Shown in pieces: positions 24,524-33,661 of a DNA stretch of 64,000 nt (position 1 is its first letter; each line of letters begins with the position of its first letter). Source of the stretch: CAZOVB01 sp964583095 (lineage in GTDB: Bacteria > Planctomycetota > Phycisphaerae > SM23-33); the NCBI GenBank assembly GCA_964583095.1, contig CAZOVB010000015.1, forward strand, positions 26,438-90,437. The letters run 5' to 3'. A program made the position numbers and the translations under genes. Under the pieces are notes generated by a model. That model searched no databases. It had not been told where the DNA came from and was given only the letters and a program-made list of their open reading frames with translations.

Positions 24524-27130
24524 TCAATTCAGGGTTATCTCGAGGGTCTTGCCCTGGCTGAGATCCTGCTTGCGAGACAGGGTGACCGTTGCGCTTTTGG
24601 GGCCGGGCTCAAACTCCGCATCGATGGTTTTGCCTTCGATTTTCACCTTGGTCCGGCCCGGCTCGAAGCGGCAGGGCAGGGCGAGTTGTTTGATCGGCTG
24701 ATGGCCGGCGAGGATCTCGATTTTCGCCTCGGTGCGGTCCTTTTCCCGCTGGAGCTCGAGCCTGCCGGTGGCGGTGGCGGTCAGCAGGAGGCCCCGGTAG
24801 GAGCCCTTGAATCGGGGCAGGATCGCGAGTCGGGCGCCGATGGCATCGACATCCAGCCCCAATCGGGAGGCGTAGGCCCCCCAGATGCACAGGGGGCGGG
24901 CGTAGTGGTTGTTGCACTCGGCATGGTCGAAGCGCATGCCCTCGCGGACGTGGCGACGGTGGACCAGGTCGATGACCTCATCGCCCTGGGCGATCATGCC
25001 GGCCTCGTAGAGCTGGATGGCCAGGAAGTACTCCGAGCCGGTCCACGGCGTCTGCCACTGCATGAAGGGCCACTCGTCGAGGAAGTGCCCATCGGGATAC
25101 GTGCCGTTGACAATGGCCTCGTTTTCCTCCTGGGTGTTGCGCTGGAGGATCCGTTCGAGTTGCTTCCGGACGCGTTTTTCGTCGTGGAGCCCCCCCAGGC
25201 CCAGAAGCTTGGCGGTGGCGTGGCCGTTGAGCAGGTCGGTCATCAGGCCGGTATCTTCGATCTCGACGTATGCGCCTTGGCGCGTGCAGCAGGCGTCGGG
25301 GCGGGGAGCTTCGAGGTAGCCCTCTTCGCCGCGCTGCTCGTCGTCGGGCGACCAGCCCTTGGGGCGCCGGGCGTAGTAGAGCAGATACTGGTTGCCGTCG
25401 TGGAGGTATTGTTCGAAGGACGCCTTTCCGGTATCGAGAAGGTCCCGGGCCCGGTCCCGGGTTTTGTCGTCTCCGAGCATGCGGGCGATGTCCTCCATCG
25501 CGGCCAGGGCGGCCAGGTAGACCCCGGCCATGTACCCCACGACGCCCTTCATTCGCCAGTGGTCGTAGGTGATCCCGCCTTCGATATAGGGCAGGGAGAT
25601 TTCGTAGAAGTCCAGGTTGATGATGACGTCCATGGCCCGCTTGACGGTTTTCCAGTAGCGTTTGAGGGCGTCGAGGTCACCGGCCCACTTGCAGTCCCGG
25701 TAGACCTGGAGGACATACTGGCAGCAGCAGTCCCAGCGGCGGTAGGGGCCTTTTTCGCTGCCGGCCTCGGAAGGCTCGATACTCCCGGGCAGTCCGTGGT
25801 GGATCTTCCCGAGCTTCGGATGGGCCAGGGCGGTCTGCTGGTCGTTGACCTGGCTACGGATGTCCGGCTGGAGGATGGACAGCGCGTAGGAGGAATAGTG
25901 GTCGACATCGACGGTGTTGAAGGCGCAGCAGCCGTGGCCTTCCTGCAGGCCGAAGCGTCCGTCCTTGCCAAAGTGGGTGCTTTTGATCAGCGTGCTCATC
26001 TGATCCAGCAGGGCCAGCTTGAGCGTTTCGGGCAGGGTCGAGTCGAGCAGTTGTTCGGTCATGAGTCGGCTTCGGGTACCGAGAGTTTCGCGGTTTTCCA
26101 GGAGGTAGTCGACCACGGCGGCTGAGTTGTCGAACCAGTTTTCGTACACATGTCCGATTCGCGTACGGTGGATGCTTCGGTGGTTGGGGAAGAACCATCC
26201 CATGCCCATGTTCATTTGAGCGGTTGCCCCGGGCGCCACGGGCCCCTGGAGGCAGAGCCACCCCTTGTTGGGTGCGCCGGGCCTGGGGGGGTTGGCCAGT
26301 TCCTCCCGGCTGATGTGGGAGGGATAGATGGGTCCGTCCAGGCCTCCGCTGCGGTGGATGGACCAGATGACGTTCTGCATGTAGGGGTTGGAGGCGATGG
26401 CGGTGGCGGTCTGGCTGGGCCCGGGCTGGGCGAAAAGGGTCATGCAGCCCGAGCTGTCGTGGTCGGGCTCTTTAAGCGAGCCCTGCATGCGTACGGCCAG
26501 GGCGGATCGGATCTGCTTCTTCTCGTGGGCCTGCTCGTTGTTGGCAGCGGCGTATCCGGCGAAGTTCTCCTGCTGCCAGATCAGCGAGACGTCCATGGGT
26601 TTGTCGCTTCGGCTGGTGATGGAGAAATCCAGGTAGAACCCGGGCAGGGAGGAGTTCTTGACATCACGGCAGACGAAGGGCGACCAGGCGGTGAGCTTGA
26701 CCTCGACGGGCAATTCCTCGTCGAGATACTCCAGGTGGATGAAGGGGAACTCGGCGCGGTAGTCGATGCGCGGCATGGACTTGATGAAGTAATACTTGTG
26801 GTGCCGGAAGAAGTGCGAGGCGGTGGTGGAGAGCAGGCCGTTGCCGGCGAAAAGCCAGCGATAGACCGGGCGCTTGCCCTCCTCGGCGATGCGCAGGATG
26901 AAATCCGTATCGCCCAGGTTGGGCTCCATGGGTGGGATCGAGTGGGGCAGGCCGTCGGGACCGGGAGGATTGTGCTGGGCCCAGGGGCGGCTGTTGGCGA
27001 TGTTCCAGAAGTGGAATCGCCCGTCGGGCCAGAGTTCCACCCCGCCGGTTCCCATGCCTCCCAGGGCCAGGCCGCTGGTAAAGCTTCCGGTTTCGGTGAT
27101 CAGGTTGGCGTCTCTTCCTGCAGGGGTCAT
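24524..27130 (-). CDS. GH116-family glycoside hydrolase (beta-glucosidase / glucosylceramidase-like)
   Basis: 868 residues. The N-terminal beta-sandwich is clearly the GBA2-type domain (GLALGGMGTGGVELWPDGRFHFW, then LFAGNGLLSTTASHFF). The catalytic (alpha/alpha)6 barrel follows from about residue 400 (CCQYVLQVYRDCKWAGD, then YLEAPRPDACCTRQGAY and TPWTGSEYFLAIQLYEAG). GH116 enzymes hydrolyse beta-glucosides, beta-xylosides or N-acetylglucosaminides; which of these is not decided by the sequence. No signal peptide is evident, so it may act in the cytoplasm. Its ATG overlaps the stop of the sulfatase gene by four bases (27127-27130), linking glycan desulfation to hydrolysis. The 212 bases after it show no gene. 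Confidence 0.86.
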   Translation of the reverse strand: MTPAGRDANLITETGSFTSGLALGGMGTGGVELWPDGRFHFWNIANSRPWAQHNPPGPDGLPHSIPPMEPNLGDTDFILRIAEEGKRPVYRWLFAGNGLLSTTASHFFRHHKYYFIKSMPRIDYRAEFPFIHLEYLDEELPVEVKLTAWSPFVCRDVKNSSLPGFYLDFSITSRSDKPMDVSLIWQQENFAGYAAANNEQAHEKKQIRSALAVRMQGSLKEPDHDSSGCMTLFAQPGPSQTATAIASNPYMQNVIWSIHRSGGLDGPIYPSHISREELANPPRPGAPNKGWLCLQGPVAPGATAQMNMGMGWFFPNHRSIHRTRIGHVYENWFDNSAAVVDYLLENRETLGTRSRLMTEQLLDSTLPETLKLALLDQMSTLIKSTHFGKDGRFGLQEGHGCCAFNTVDVDHYSSYALSILQPDIRSQVNDQQTALAHPKLGKIHHGLPGSIEPSEAGSEKGPYRRWDCCCQYVLQVYRDCKWAGDLDALKRYWKTVKRAMDVIINLDFYEISLPYIEGGITYDHWRMKGVVGYMAGVYLAALAAMEDIARMLGDDKTRDRARDLLDTGKASFEQYLHDGNQYLLYYARRPKGWSPDDEQRGEEGYLEAPRPDACCTRQGAYVEIEDTGLMTDLLNGHATAKLLGLGGLHDEKRVRKQLERILQRNTQEENEAIVNGTYPDGHFLDEWPFMQWQTPWTGSEYFLAIQLYEAGMIAQGDEVIDLVHRRHVREGMRFDHAECNNHYARPLCIWGAYASRLGLDVDAIGARLAILPRFKGSYRGLLLTATATGRLELQREKDRTEAKIEILAGHQPIKQLALPCRFEPGRTKVKIEGKTIDAEFEPGPKSATVTLSRKQDLSQGKTLEITLN

Positions 27131-28467
27131 GTCGCGGTATTCTCCGGATTTGAGTAGGCTCGAGGGTCAAACGTCTCGGGGGGCAGGGCAGGCTGGCGCG
27201 CGCTGGTGCCGTTGGGGTCGTTGATCTTCGCACCCGCGGGCGGATTGACATAACCGGCCTGGAGGGGGTCGTCGGTGCGACGCATCCAGTCTTTCAATCG
27301 AGCCCGCATGTCTTCCAGAAGCGGGTGGTATCGGCCTGGCAGGGCGAGGTTGTTGGTCTCGTTGGGGTCGAAGACAAGGTCAAAGAGCTGTTCCTCGTCG
27401 GGGGCCTGGTCCTGCCAGCCCTGCTCGAGCCAGAAATCCTTGCTCATGCCGGGGTCGCAGTCGGGCAGGACGGGGCTGGTACGGGAATCGAATCGCCTGA
27501 TGTACTTGTAGCGGTCGGTCCGGACGCATCGCATCGGCTCGTAGGAGGCGTGGTAGGTGACCTCGGCGTAGAGTTCCTCGCGGATTTTCTCGGCCCGGCC
27601 CTGGACCAGCGGGAGGAAGCTGACGCCTTCGAGCCAGGCCGGCTTGTCGATATCGAGCAGTTCGCACAGCGTCGGATAGACATCGACGTGGCTGACCATG
27701 GCGTCGATGACCTTTCCCCCTTCAAAGCCGCCCGGGCCACGGACCATCAGCATCACGCCGATGCCGCTGTCGGTCAGGTTGCACTTCATCCGGGGGAAGG
27801 GAATCCCGTGGTCGGTGGTGATGATCACGAGGGTGTTCTCGGCCAGGTTCCCCTCCTCCAGGGCCTGGAGGACAGCGCCCATCTTCCGATCCAGGACCTG
27901 GGCATCGGAGATGAAGTCGGCATAGTCGGCGCGGGTCTCGGGTGTATCGGGAAGCGGTTCGGGAGGCCGGACCCAGCGGGGGTCGGTGAAGATATCGTTC
28001 TTGCCGTGGAAATCACGATGGGTATTGCCGAAGCCCACCGAGAGGAAGAAAGGTCCTTCGGGTGAGTTTCTGAGGAACTCGCAGGCATCGTCGGGATTGT
28101 TCTCGAACTGCTGGTCGTAGCCGATGACTTTCCAGGGCTCGCCTTCTGCATGGCTGGCTACATGCTGGACGCCGCAGAGGTAGCTTTTGTAGCCGGCGTC
28201 TCGCAGGGGGTGGATCAGATGCTGGGAGTAGTCGTTGAGTTTCCAGCCCCTGTGGGCCAGTCCCATCATGCCCGAGCGGTGGCAGCACTGGCCGGTGAGC
28301 AGGGCTGCCCGCGAGGGCGAGCAGGTCGGCCCTGCGCAGAAGGCATGGCGGAAGACCGTCGCGCCCTGGGCAAACGCCTGGAGGTTGGGAGTCGGGACAT
28401 TGTAGCCGTAGGGTTGAATATAGCGTCCGGTATCGTGGGAGTGCAGGTACAGGATGTTGGGTCGCAT
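27127..28467 (-). CDS. Sulfatase (Cys-type, formylglycine-dependent)
   Basis: 446 residues. The formylglycine motif is CSPSRAALLTG (Cys49), and the family's second metal region is VIITTDHGIPFPRMKCNL. The N-terminal metal motif is altered to LYLHSHDTGRY rather than the usual DD pair, which resembles heparan N-sulfatase-like subfamilies. No signal peptide is visible; it begins MRPNILYLHS, so export is uncertain. An AGGAG precedes the ATG. It is first in a minus-strand run continuing with GH116, isomerase, oxidoreductase and a second isomerase. A formylglycine-generating or anaerobic maturase must be encoded elsewhere; none is in the window. Confidence 0.88.
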   Translation of the reverse strand: MRPNILYLHSHDTGRYIQPYGYNVPTPNLQAFAQGATVFRHAFCAGPTCSPSRAALLTGQCCHRSGMMGLAHRGWKLNDYSQHLIHPLRDAGYKSYLCGVQHVASHAEGEPWKVIGYDQQFENNPDDACEFLRNSPEGPFFLSVGFGNTHRDFHGKNDIFTDPRWVRPPEPLPDTPETRADYADFISDAQVLDRKMGAVLQALEEGNLAENTLVIITTDHGIPFPRMKCNLTDSGIGVMLMVRGPGGFEGGKVIDAMVSHVDVYPTLCELLDIDKPAWLEGVSFLPLVQGRAEKIREELYAEVTYHASYEPMRCVRTDRYKYIRRFDSRTSPVLPDCDPGMSKDFWLEQGWQDQAPDEEQLFDLVFDPNETNNLALPGRYHPLLEDMRARLKDWMRRTDDPLQAGYVNPPAGAKINDPNGTSARQPALPPETFDPRAYSNPENTAT

Positions 28468-28544
28468 GAGAACTTCTCCTTATCGGGCCGGCGACAGGGA
28501 AGCTACGATACTCCCGCCGGTTGCGAATGCAACCCTCCGCGCGG

Positions 28545-28571
28545 TTGGCTTGTGCCCTTTCCTGCTAGAAT
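28545..28571 (+). promoter_or_regulatory. Candidate promoter for the DUF1499 gene
   Basis: TTGGCT (28545-28550), a short 15-base spacer, then TAGAAT (28566-28571). The -10 box would leave a leader of only about 11 bases before the ATG at 28589. The spacer is shorter than ideal, so this is tentative. Confidence 0.3.
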
Positions 28572-28588
28572 GAAAGGAGATGAAAGGG

Positions 28589-29056
28589 ATGTTGATTGTG
28601 ACAATGTCAGCGGCGGTTCTGGTCGTCGCGGCGGCGGTGGGGTTGTGGGTGATGGCCCGGACAGCGCAGGTCCCGGAGAACCTGGGAGCCGACCAGGGGC
28701 AACTGACCCCGTGCCCGAGCAGCCCCAACTGCGTTTCCAGCCAGGCAGAGGATGCCTCTCATCGTGTAGCACCGCTGGAGTTCAACGGCTCAGCCGGTCA
28801 GGCGTGGGAAGCGGCCCTTGCTGCAACGGCCTGGCTGGATCGCACGCGAATTGTGGAAGATTCGGGGCACTACCTCCATGCCGAGAGCAGGAGCCGGGTC
28901 TTTGGATTCGTGGACGACCTGGAACTGCTGATGGACGCCGAGGAGAAGGTGATCCACGTCCGATCCGCGTCGCGCACGGGCCACAGCGACCTGGGGGTCA
29001 ACCGCAAACGGGTCGAGACCCTACGGGAGAGGTTCAACCAAGCCCTGGGCCTCTGA
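28589..29056 (+). CDS. DUF1499 family protein
   Basis: About 155 residues from ATG 28589, which has AGGAG nine bases upstream; the ATG at 28580 would place the ribosome site against the start codon. It has an N-terminal signal anchor (LIVTMSAAVLVVAAAVGLWVM) followed by the DUF1499 core: CPSSPNCVSSQ (the conserved PSSPNCV element) and a C-terminal FVDDLELLMDAEEKVIHVRSASRTG. The domain is widespread in bacteria and some chloroplasts, but its role is undefined; a periplasmic or membrane-surface location is likely here. Divergent from the sulfatase gene. Confidence 0.85.
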   Translation: MLIVTMSAAVLVVAAAVGLWVMARTAQVPENLGADQGQLTPCPSSPNCVSSQAEDASHRVAPLEFNGSAGQAWEAALAATAWLDRTRIVEDSGHYLHAESRSRVFGFVDDLELLMDAEEKVIHVRSASRTGHSDLGVNRKRVETLRERFNQALGL

Positions 29057-29171
29057 CAAGCAGCCAGAGATACAGCAGGGCCATCAGGACTACAACCCCC
29101 GCCAGGGCCAGGCAGAGCAACGGCTTGAAAGGTTCGCCCAAGCCGTGTCGCGTTGTCGCTCGAGTCACCAT
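29034..29171 (-). CDS. Possible 45-residue single-pass membrane protein
   Basis: An ATG at 29171 opens a 46-codon frame ending at 29034, overlapping the last 23 bases of the convergent DUF1499 gene. The peptide has a short basic N-terminus (MVTRATTRHGLGEP) and one strongly hydrophobic helix (CLALAGVVVLMALLYLWLLV), followed by a short polar tail. The ribosome site is weak (GGGG). A good charge-then-helix pattern in an otherwise empty stretch is the only evidence, so it could be spurious. Confidence 0.35.
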   Translation of the reverse strand: MVTRATTRHGLGEPFKPLLCLALAGVVVLMALLYLWLLVRGPGLG

Positions 29172-29228
29172 GTCCCCGAGGGTACCGGCGGGAGGTAAGT
29201 GGTCGGCAAAAGACGTGCGAAGATCCCG

Positions 29229-30503
29229 TTAACTCTCGGAAGCCTTCTGGATTCCCGGCTGGAGTTTTCGCAGATCCAGCCCCGAGGGAGCCTGGTAGAC
29301 CGACAGGTCAAACTCCGGCAGGATGGCCAGGATATGATCGAAAATGTCCGACTGGATCCCTTCGTATTCCGCCCAGGCCGTCGTGGTGGTAAAGACGTAA
29401 ATCTGCATGGGCAGGCCCCGGTCGGTCGGATCGAGCTGCCGGACCAGGAAGGTCATGTCCTCGTGGATCCGGGGATGGTTGTGGAGATAGGCTGAGAGAT
29501 ACGCCCGGAAGGTGCCCAGGTTCGTCAGGTGTCTGCCATTGAGCAGGTCGTCCTCGGTGACATCCTGCGAGGCGTTGTGCTGGGAGATTTCCTCTTCCTT
29601 CTGCTGGATGTAGTCCCGGATGTAGCGGATACGCTTGTACTTGTCGAGCATCTCCCGCGTGCAGAATCGCACGGTGTTCATATCGATGACGACCGATCGC
29701 ATGATCCTTCGGCCTCCGGAATCCTGCATTCCGCGCCAGTTCTTGAACGAATCGCTGATCAGCGAATAGGTGGGGATCATCGTGATGGTCTTGTCCCAGT
29801 TGCGGACCTTGACCGTGGTGAGGGTCACGTCGATCACGTCGCCGTTGGCCCCGTAGTCGGACATCTCGATCCAGTCGCCGATGCGGACCATGTCGTTGGT
29901 GGTCAGGGAGATGCCGGCGACAAAGCCCAGGATGGCGTCCCGGAAGACGAACAGCAGTACGGCCGTCATGGCTCCCAGGCCGGTGAGGAAGTAGATCGGC
30001 GAGCGGCCGATCAGGATCGCAATGATCCAGATTCCGATGCACAGAAAGAAGACCAGCTTGATGACCTGGAGAAAGGAGCGGATCGGCATCCGCCGCGAGA
30101 CGCTGTACTGCCGGTAAATGTCCTCAACTGTCCGAAGGAGGGAGTCCAGCAGCAACAGGGAAGCCAGGAGCAGGTAGATGTAGACGGCGTCTTCGATCAG
30201 TGCCGCGGCCTGCTGCTCCCAACGGGTCTGCAGGAAGCACAGGGGCCCCAGGAGGATCAAGAACATGGCCGGGACGAGATGGCTGAGCCTTTGGAAGAAT
30301 TTGCGATCCTGCAGCGCGTTGTCCCAGCGGTTCTTGCTGTGGCGGATGAGGCGTTCGATGCCGTGCTGGATGATCAGCCGCGAGATCCACTTGGAGACCA
30401 GGGCCAGGAGCAGCACGCCGGTCAGGCAGATCCAGGGCAGCATTTGGGAACGGATACCCACGTCCTTTACCCACTGGGGCAGGGCCTGGTAGAGATCCTC
30501 CAT
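29229..30503 (-). CDS. ybdG: MscS-family mechanosensitive channel (YbdG-like)
   Basis: 424 residues with GAGGAAC before the ATG. Five membrane helices lie at about residues 20-40, 72-95, 100-118, 145-165 and 175-200. The last forms the channel-lining helix, and the conserved MscS beta-domain follows: FRDAILGFVAGISLTTNDMVRIGDWIEM and IDVTLTTVKVRNWDKTITMIPTYSLISDSFKNWRGM. The extended C-terminal domain with AEYEGIQSDIFDHILAILPEF is characteristic of the YbdG/MscM group, as is the ~415-residue length. It releases solutes on sudden osmotic downshift. Monocistronic as far as can be seen. Confidence 0.92.
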   Translation of the reverse strand: MEDLYQALPQWVKDVGIRSQMLPWICLTGVLLLALVSKWISRLIIQHGIERLIRHSKNRWDNALQDRKFFQRLSHLVPAMFLILLGPLCFLQTRWEQQAAALIEDAVYIYLLLASLLLLDSLLRTVEDIYRQYSVSRRMPIRSFLQVIKLVFFLCIGIWIIAILIGRSPIYFLTGLGAMTAVLLFVFRDAILGFVAGISLTTNDMVRIGDWIEMSDYGANGDVIDVTLTTVKVRNWDKTITMIPTYSLISDSFKNWRGMQDSGGRRIMRSVVIDMNTVRFCTREMLDKYKRIRYIRDYIQQKEEEISQHNASQDVTEDDLLNGRHLTNLGTFRAYLSAYLHNHPRIHEDMTFLVRQLDPTDRGLPMQIYVFTTTTAWAEYEGIQSDIFDHILAILPEFDLSVYQAPSGLDLRKLQPGIQKASES

Positions 30504-30612
30504 GGTCGGTTCCTCGTGTTTCTGTCTCGGGCATCGGGCGGATGGTCATCGGGCGGACTCTGTCAGCCGCCCGAGACGATATTGCATAGAAGCCCGGCAG
30601 GCAAGGGAAGCT

Positions 30613-31026
30613 TCAGGCCTTGGCCTCTTGCTCCTGCTGGAAATAGAGCATCCGTCCGCAATGGTTGCAGGTGCGGATGGACTTGTCTCCCTGTTGGAGG
30701 ATGTTGGCTTCTTCGGCCGGCAGGGCCAGCAGGCAACCGCCGCAGTAGTAGGTGTAAGGCTTCTTCTTGCCGCTGACCTCGATGGGAGCCACGGCGTCTA
30801 CCGCATAGGAGCCGCGAAGCTTGTCGTATCGAGCCAGGTCATCTTCGTCGATCTGGTTGGCCTGCTTTTTGCGGCGGCGTTTGAGGGACTTGAGTTTCTT
30901 CTCGAGCGTCTGCCTGGCCTCGTCGTCTTCCATGGTCTCCGAGACATATTCGATCTGTCGCTGGATTTTGTCGCACTCCAGGTCGATCTCCTGAAGATCA
31001 CACAGCAGTTGAGGGGTATCGGGCAT
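30613..31026 (-). CDS. Short zinc-ribbon coiled-coil protein (CdsZ/zf-RING_7-like)
   Basis: 137 residues with a strong ribosome site (AGGAG, seven bases before the ATG). The first ~65 residues are a charged coiled coil (LQEIDLECDKIQRQIEYV, KKLKSLKRRRKKQANQ). The C-terminus has a four-cysteine zinc ribbon, CGGC (about residue 94) and CNHCGRMLYF (about 119). Family proteins are about 240 residues with a longer coiled coil, so this is a shortened version. It is not frameshifted, since the start and ribosome site are clean. Function is poorly defined; homologues have been linked to nucleic-acid or secretion-associated roles. Upstream of it, 31027-31167 has no gene. Confidence 0.7.
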   Translation of the reverse strand: MPDTPQLLCDLQEIDLECDKIQRQIEYVSETMEDDEARQTLEKKLKSLKRRRKKQANQIDEDDLARYDKLRGSYAVDAVAPIEVSGKKKPYTYYCGGCLLALPAEEANILQQGDKSIRTCNHCGRMLYFQQEQEAKA

Positions 31027-31167
31027 ATACGCTTTCTCCTTAAGAGGTCAGAGTAATATTCTACGATCAACAATACATCGGAATCGAGCCTGTCGAATTG
31101 TAGCCGTTTCGCTCCGGGTCTCGATGGGCCCGGGGGCGAATTCCTGCTGCCCTTCGCGCAGGACCAT

Positions 31168-32106
31168 TCACCGGTTTGTATTGAACTGCTCGGATCGCCC
31201 GGCATAGCGGGACTTGAATTCCTGGATCAGGGCCTCGGGCAACCCGGGCAACTCGGCCACGGCGGTGTTGCTCCGGGCCTGCTTTTCATTCTTGGCCCCC
31301 GGGATGATCGAGGTCACTTCCTCCGGGGCCAGGGCAAAGGCAAGGGCCACCTGGCTGAGACTTTCGTACCCCTGGGGCAGTTGCATGGCCTCGAGGGCCT
31401 GGACTTCCTGGAAGATCTCTTCGAGTTTCTGCTGATCCCAGCGTCGCCGGTGGTCTTGAAAGGTCTTTCCTGGATTGTACTTCCCGGTGAGGAATCCGCT
31501 TTCCAGGTTGGTTCGTGCGATGATGCCCACGCCGCTTCGTTGCGCTTCCTGGAAGACCTCCGCGTTCTTCTGGCGAAAGATGCTGTAGATCAGTTGGAGG
31601 GCATCGACGGCGCCGCTGCGGATGTAGGTGCGGGAAAGCTCGGTGGTCTTATCGGTTACGTCGGGTCCCTTGATGCTGGCTCCGATCGAGCGGATCTTGC
31701 CTTCCTCCTTCAGCCGGGTCATGGTCTCCAGGGCCTGGTCGATGACGGCCGGCTCTTCCGGCGGGCTGTGGAGGTAGTACAAGTCCACCGCCTCGCGCTG
31801 GAGCAGCTTGAGAGAGGTCTCCACATCGGAGCGAAGCCCTTTCTCGTCGCAGGCCCCGGACTTGCTGGCCAGCAGGACGTTCCCGCCGTCGCTGCGGTCC
31901 TTGAGGTAGTTGCCCAGGAGTTCCTCGCTGCACCCGTAGCCCCGGGCGGTATCGATGAAGTTGCCCCCCGCCTCCAGGTAGGCATCCAGGGCGGCCAGGG
32001 CGTCGTCGCGCTGGACTTGTCCGTATCCGGTCGAGCCGATGGCCCAGGCGCCGAATCCTACTTCCGTAAGGTACATCTTCGTATGGCCTAGCTGATTCTT
32101 CTGCAT
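31168..32106 (-). CDS. Aldo/keto reductase
   Basis: 312 residues with the (beta/alpha)8 aldo/keto reductase pattern. The catalytic tetrad is visible: Asp and Tyr in NFIDTARGYGCSEELLGNYL, Lys in LLASKSGAC and His in VDLYYLHSPP. The C-terminal NADPH site matches SIIPGAKNEKQARSN. The closest general type is the AKR11/12-like group of bacterial proteins that reduce aldehydes or sugars with NADPH. No signal peptide. It stands alone between the zinc-ribbon and MFS genes on the same strand, with gaps of 141 and 121 bases, so an operon is not evident. Confidence 0.9.
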   Translation of the reverse strand: MQKNQLGHTKMYLTEVGFGAWAIGSTGYGQVQRDDALAALDAYLEAGGNFIDTARGYGCSEELLGNYLKDRSDGGNVLLASKSGACDEKGLRSDVETSLKLLQREAVDLYYLHSPPEEPAVIDQALETMTRLKEEGKIRSIGASIKGPDVTDKTTELSRTYIRSGAVDALQLIYSIFRQKNAEVFQEAQRSGVGIIARTNLESGFLTGKYNPGKTFQDHRRRWDQQKLEEIFQEVQALEAMQLPQGYESLSQVALAFALAPEEVTSIIPGAKNEKQARSNTAVAELPGLPEALIQEFKSRYAGRSEQFNTNR

Positions 32107-32227
32107 GAATCTCTCTGCTTCGGTTTGGAAGGACGGATGATCAAGGATTCAGCTTACCGCCAATCCCACGCAAAGACAAGCCATGCTTGCAGTCATTCAT
32201 GAGCGTCCAGGGCCAGGGGAAAGGCTT

Positions 32228-33544
32228 TCAGGGGAGCTTTCGCTCGCCCGGCTCGGGGCCGGGCATTTCGTCGATTTCATCCAGGATGGGCTCGACATCC
32301 TCCAGACGTTTGACGCGCCGGAGCCCCTTGGCCCAGAGCGAGGTGAAGCCCACGACCACGATCGAGCCGATACCCCCGGCCACCACGCTGAAAACCGGAC
32401 TGGTCAGCCGGGCCAGAGCACCGGACTCAAAGCCGCCCAGTTCGTTGCTGGAGCCGATGAAGATGGTATTGGCCGCCGAGACCCTGCCTCGCATCTCGTC
32501 GGGGGTCAGCAATTGAACCAGCGTATGACGCACGACGACCGAAATATTGTCCAAGGCCCCGGTCAGGGTGAGCATCGCCAGACTCAGCCAGAAGTTACGA
32601 GAGAATCCGAAGACGACCGTGGCCGCCCCGAAACCTGCCACAGCCAGGAGCATATTGCGACCGGCATTTCGCATCGGTGGCATATGGGCCAGGACCAGGC
32701 CCATGCTCAGGGCCCCGATGGCCGGGGCAGCGCGGAGCCAGCCAAACCCGATATCGCCCACCTCCAGGATGTCCTTGGCGTAGATGGGAAGCAGCGCCAC
32801 CGCCCCGCCCAGCAGAACCGCAAACAGATCCAGCGAGACCGCAGCCAGGATGATCCGGTTGCGGAAGACGAACCTCGCCCCGGAGATCACGCTCTGGACC
32901 GACATGCCCGTCTTCTTCCGCTGCACCTGCGGGAGTTGGATCAGCGGCAGCAGCAGCAGGAACAGGATCGAAGAGCCCGCGGCAAACATGTAGGTGGCCG
33001 GCAGGTGCCAGGCCGAGACGAACCCGCCGATGGCCGGGCCTACCACGGCCGAGAGCTGAAACAGCGTGCTGCGCCACTTCATCGCGTTTTCCAGGATGTT
33101 CTGGGGCACGAGCATCGGGGCCATCGCCGCCCGGGCGGGGCGCCCCAGCGTCAGGGCCGTAGCATCCATCAGCAGCAGCAGGTAGAGCAGAAACAACGGG
33201 CCATGGGCGTAGGAAACCAGCATCAGCAGGATGGAGGTCAGCGTAGCGCCAAGCATGGAAAAAAACGTCAGGCGTTTGCGGTCGAAGTGGTCGGCCAGGT
33301 ACCCCGCCGGAAGGGTGCCCAGGAGCATCGGGATGGCCCCCATCAGTGCGACCAGGCCCAGGTAGAGGGATCGTTCCTGCAGGTCGCCACCGACGCGGTC
33401 ATTGACTTCCAGGGCAACAGCGACGCCCTGGGCGGCTGCGCCGATATGCACCAGCGTCGACCCGATCGTATAGAGCAGGTAAGACCGGTGGGCGAAAGCG
33501 GCGTAGGGGCCTTGCTTTTCGGATGATTCGTTGGGCTGGGACAT
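32228..33544 (-). CDS. MFS transporter (EntS-like, MFS_3)
   Basis: 438 residues with 11-12 predicted membrane helices. The family's cytoplasmic motif A appears as GYLADHFDRKRLTFFSM, and a second-half helix carries the repeat RMRGRVSAANTIFIGSSNELGGFESG, which is typical of EntS-type exporters and related proteins. The C-terminal tail is acidic (VEPILDEIDEMPGPEPGERK). Substrate unknown; relatives export siderophores, macrolides or metals. The start at ATG 33544 has no strong ribosome site. It follows the hybrid-kinase gene on the same strand with a 117-base gap. Confidence 0.85.
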   Translation of the reverse strand: MSQPNESSEKQGPYAAFAHRSYLLYTIGSTLVHIGAAAQGVAVALEVNDRVGGDLQERSLYLGLVALMGAIPMLLGTLPAGYLADHFDRKRLTFFSMLGATLTSILLMLVSYAHGPLFLLYLLLLMDATALTLGRPARAAMAPMLVPQNILENAMKWRSTLFQLSAVVGPAIGGFVSAWHLPATYMFAAGSSILFLLLLPLIQLPQVQRKKTGMSVQSVISGARFVFRNRIILAAVSLDLFAVLLGGAVALLPIYAKDILEVGDIGFGWLRAAPAIGALSMGLVLAHMPPMRNAGRNMLLAVAGFGAATVVFGFSRNFWLSLAMLTLTGALDNISVVVRHTLVQLLTPDEMRGRVSAANTIFIGSSNELGGFESGALARLTSPVFSVVAGGIGSIVVVGFTSLWAKGLRRVKRLEDVEPILDEIDEMPGPEPGERKLP

Positions 33545-33661
33545 CCAGGCTGGAACCTATGAAGGAGGCAAAGCCAAGAGTCTAGCGATTTGCCCGGAAT
33601 TCGCCAGCGCCGGTATGGAATTCGCCCGGGAGACCGGCGGGGCTCGGGAAAGGAGGCCTGG

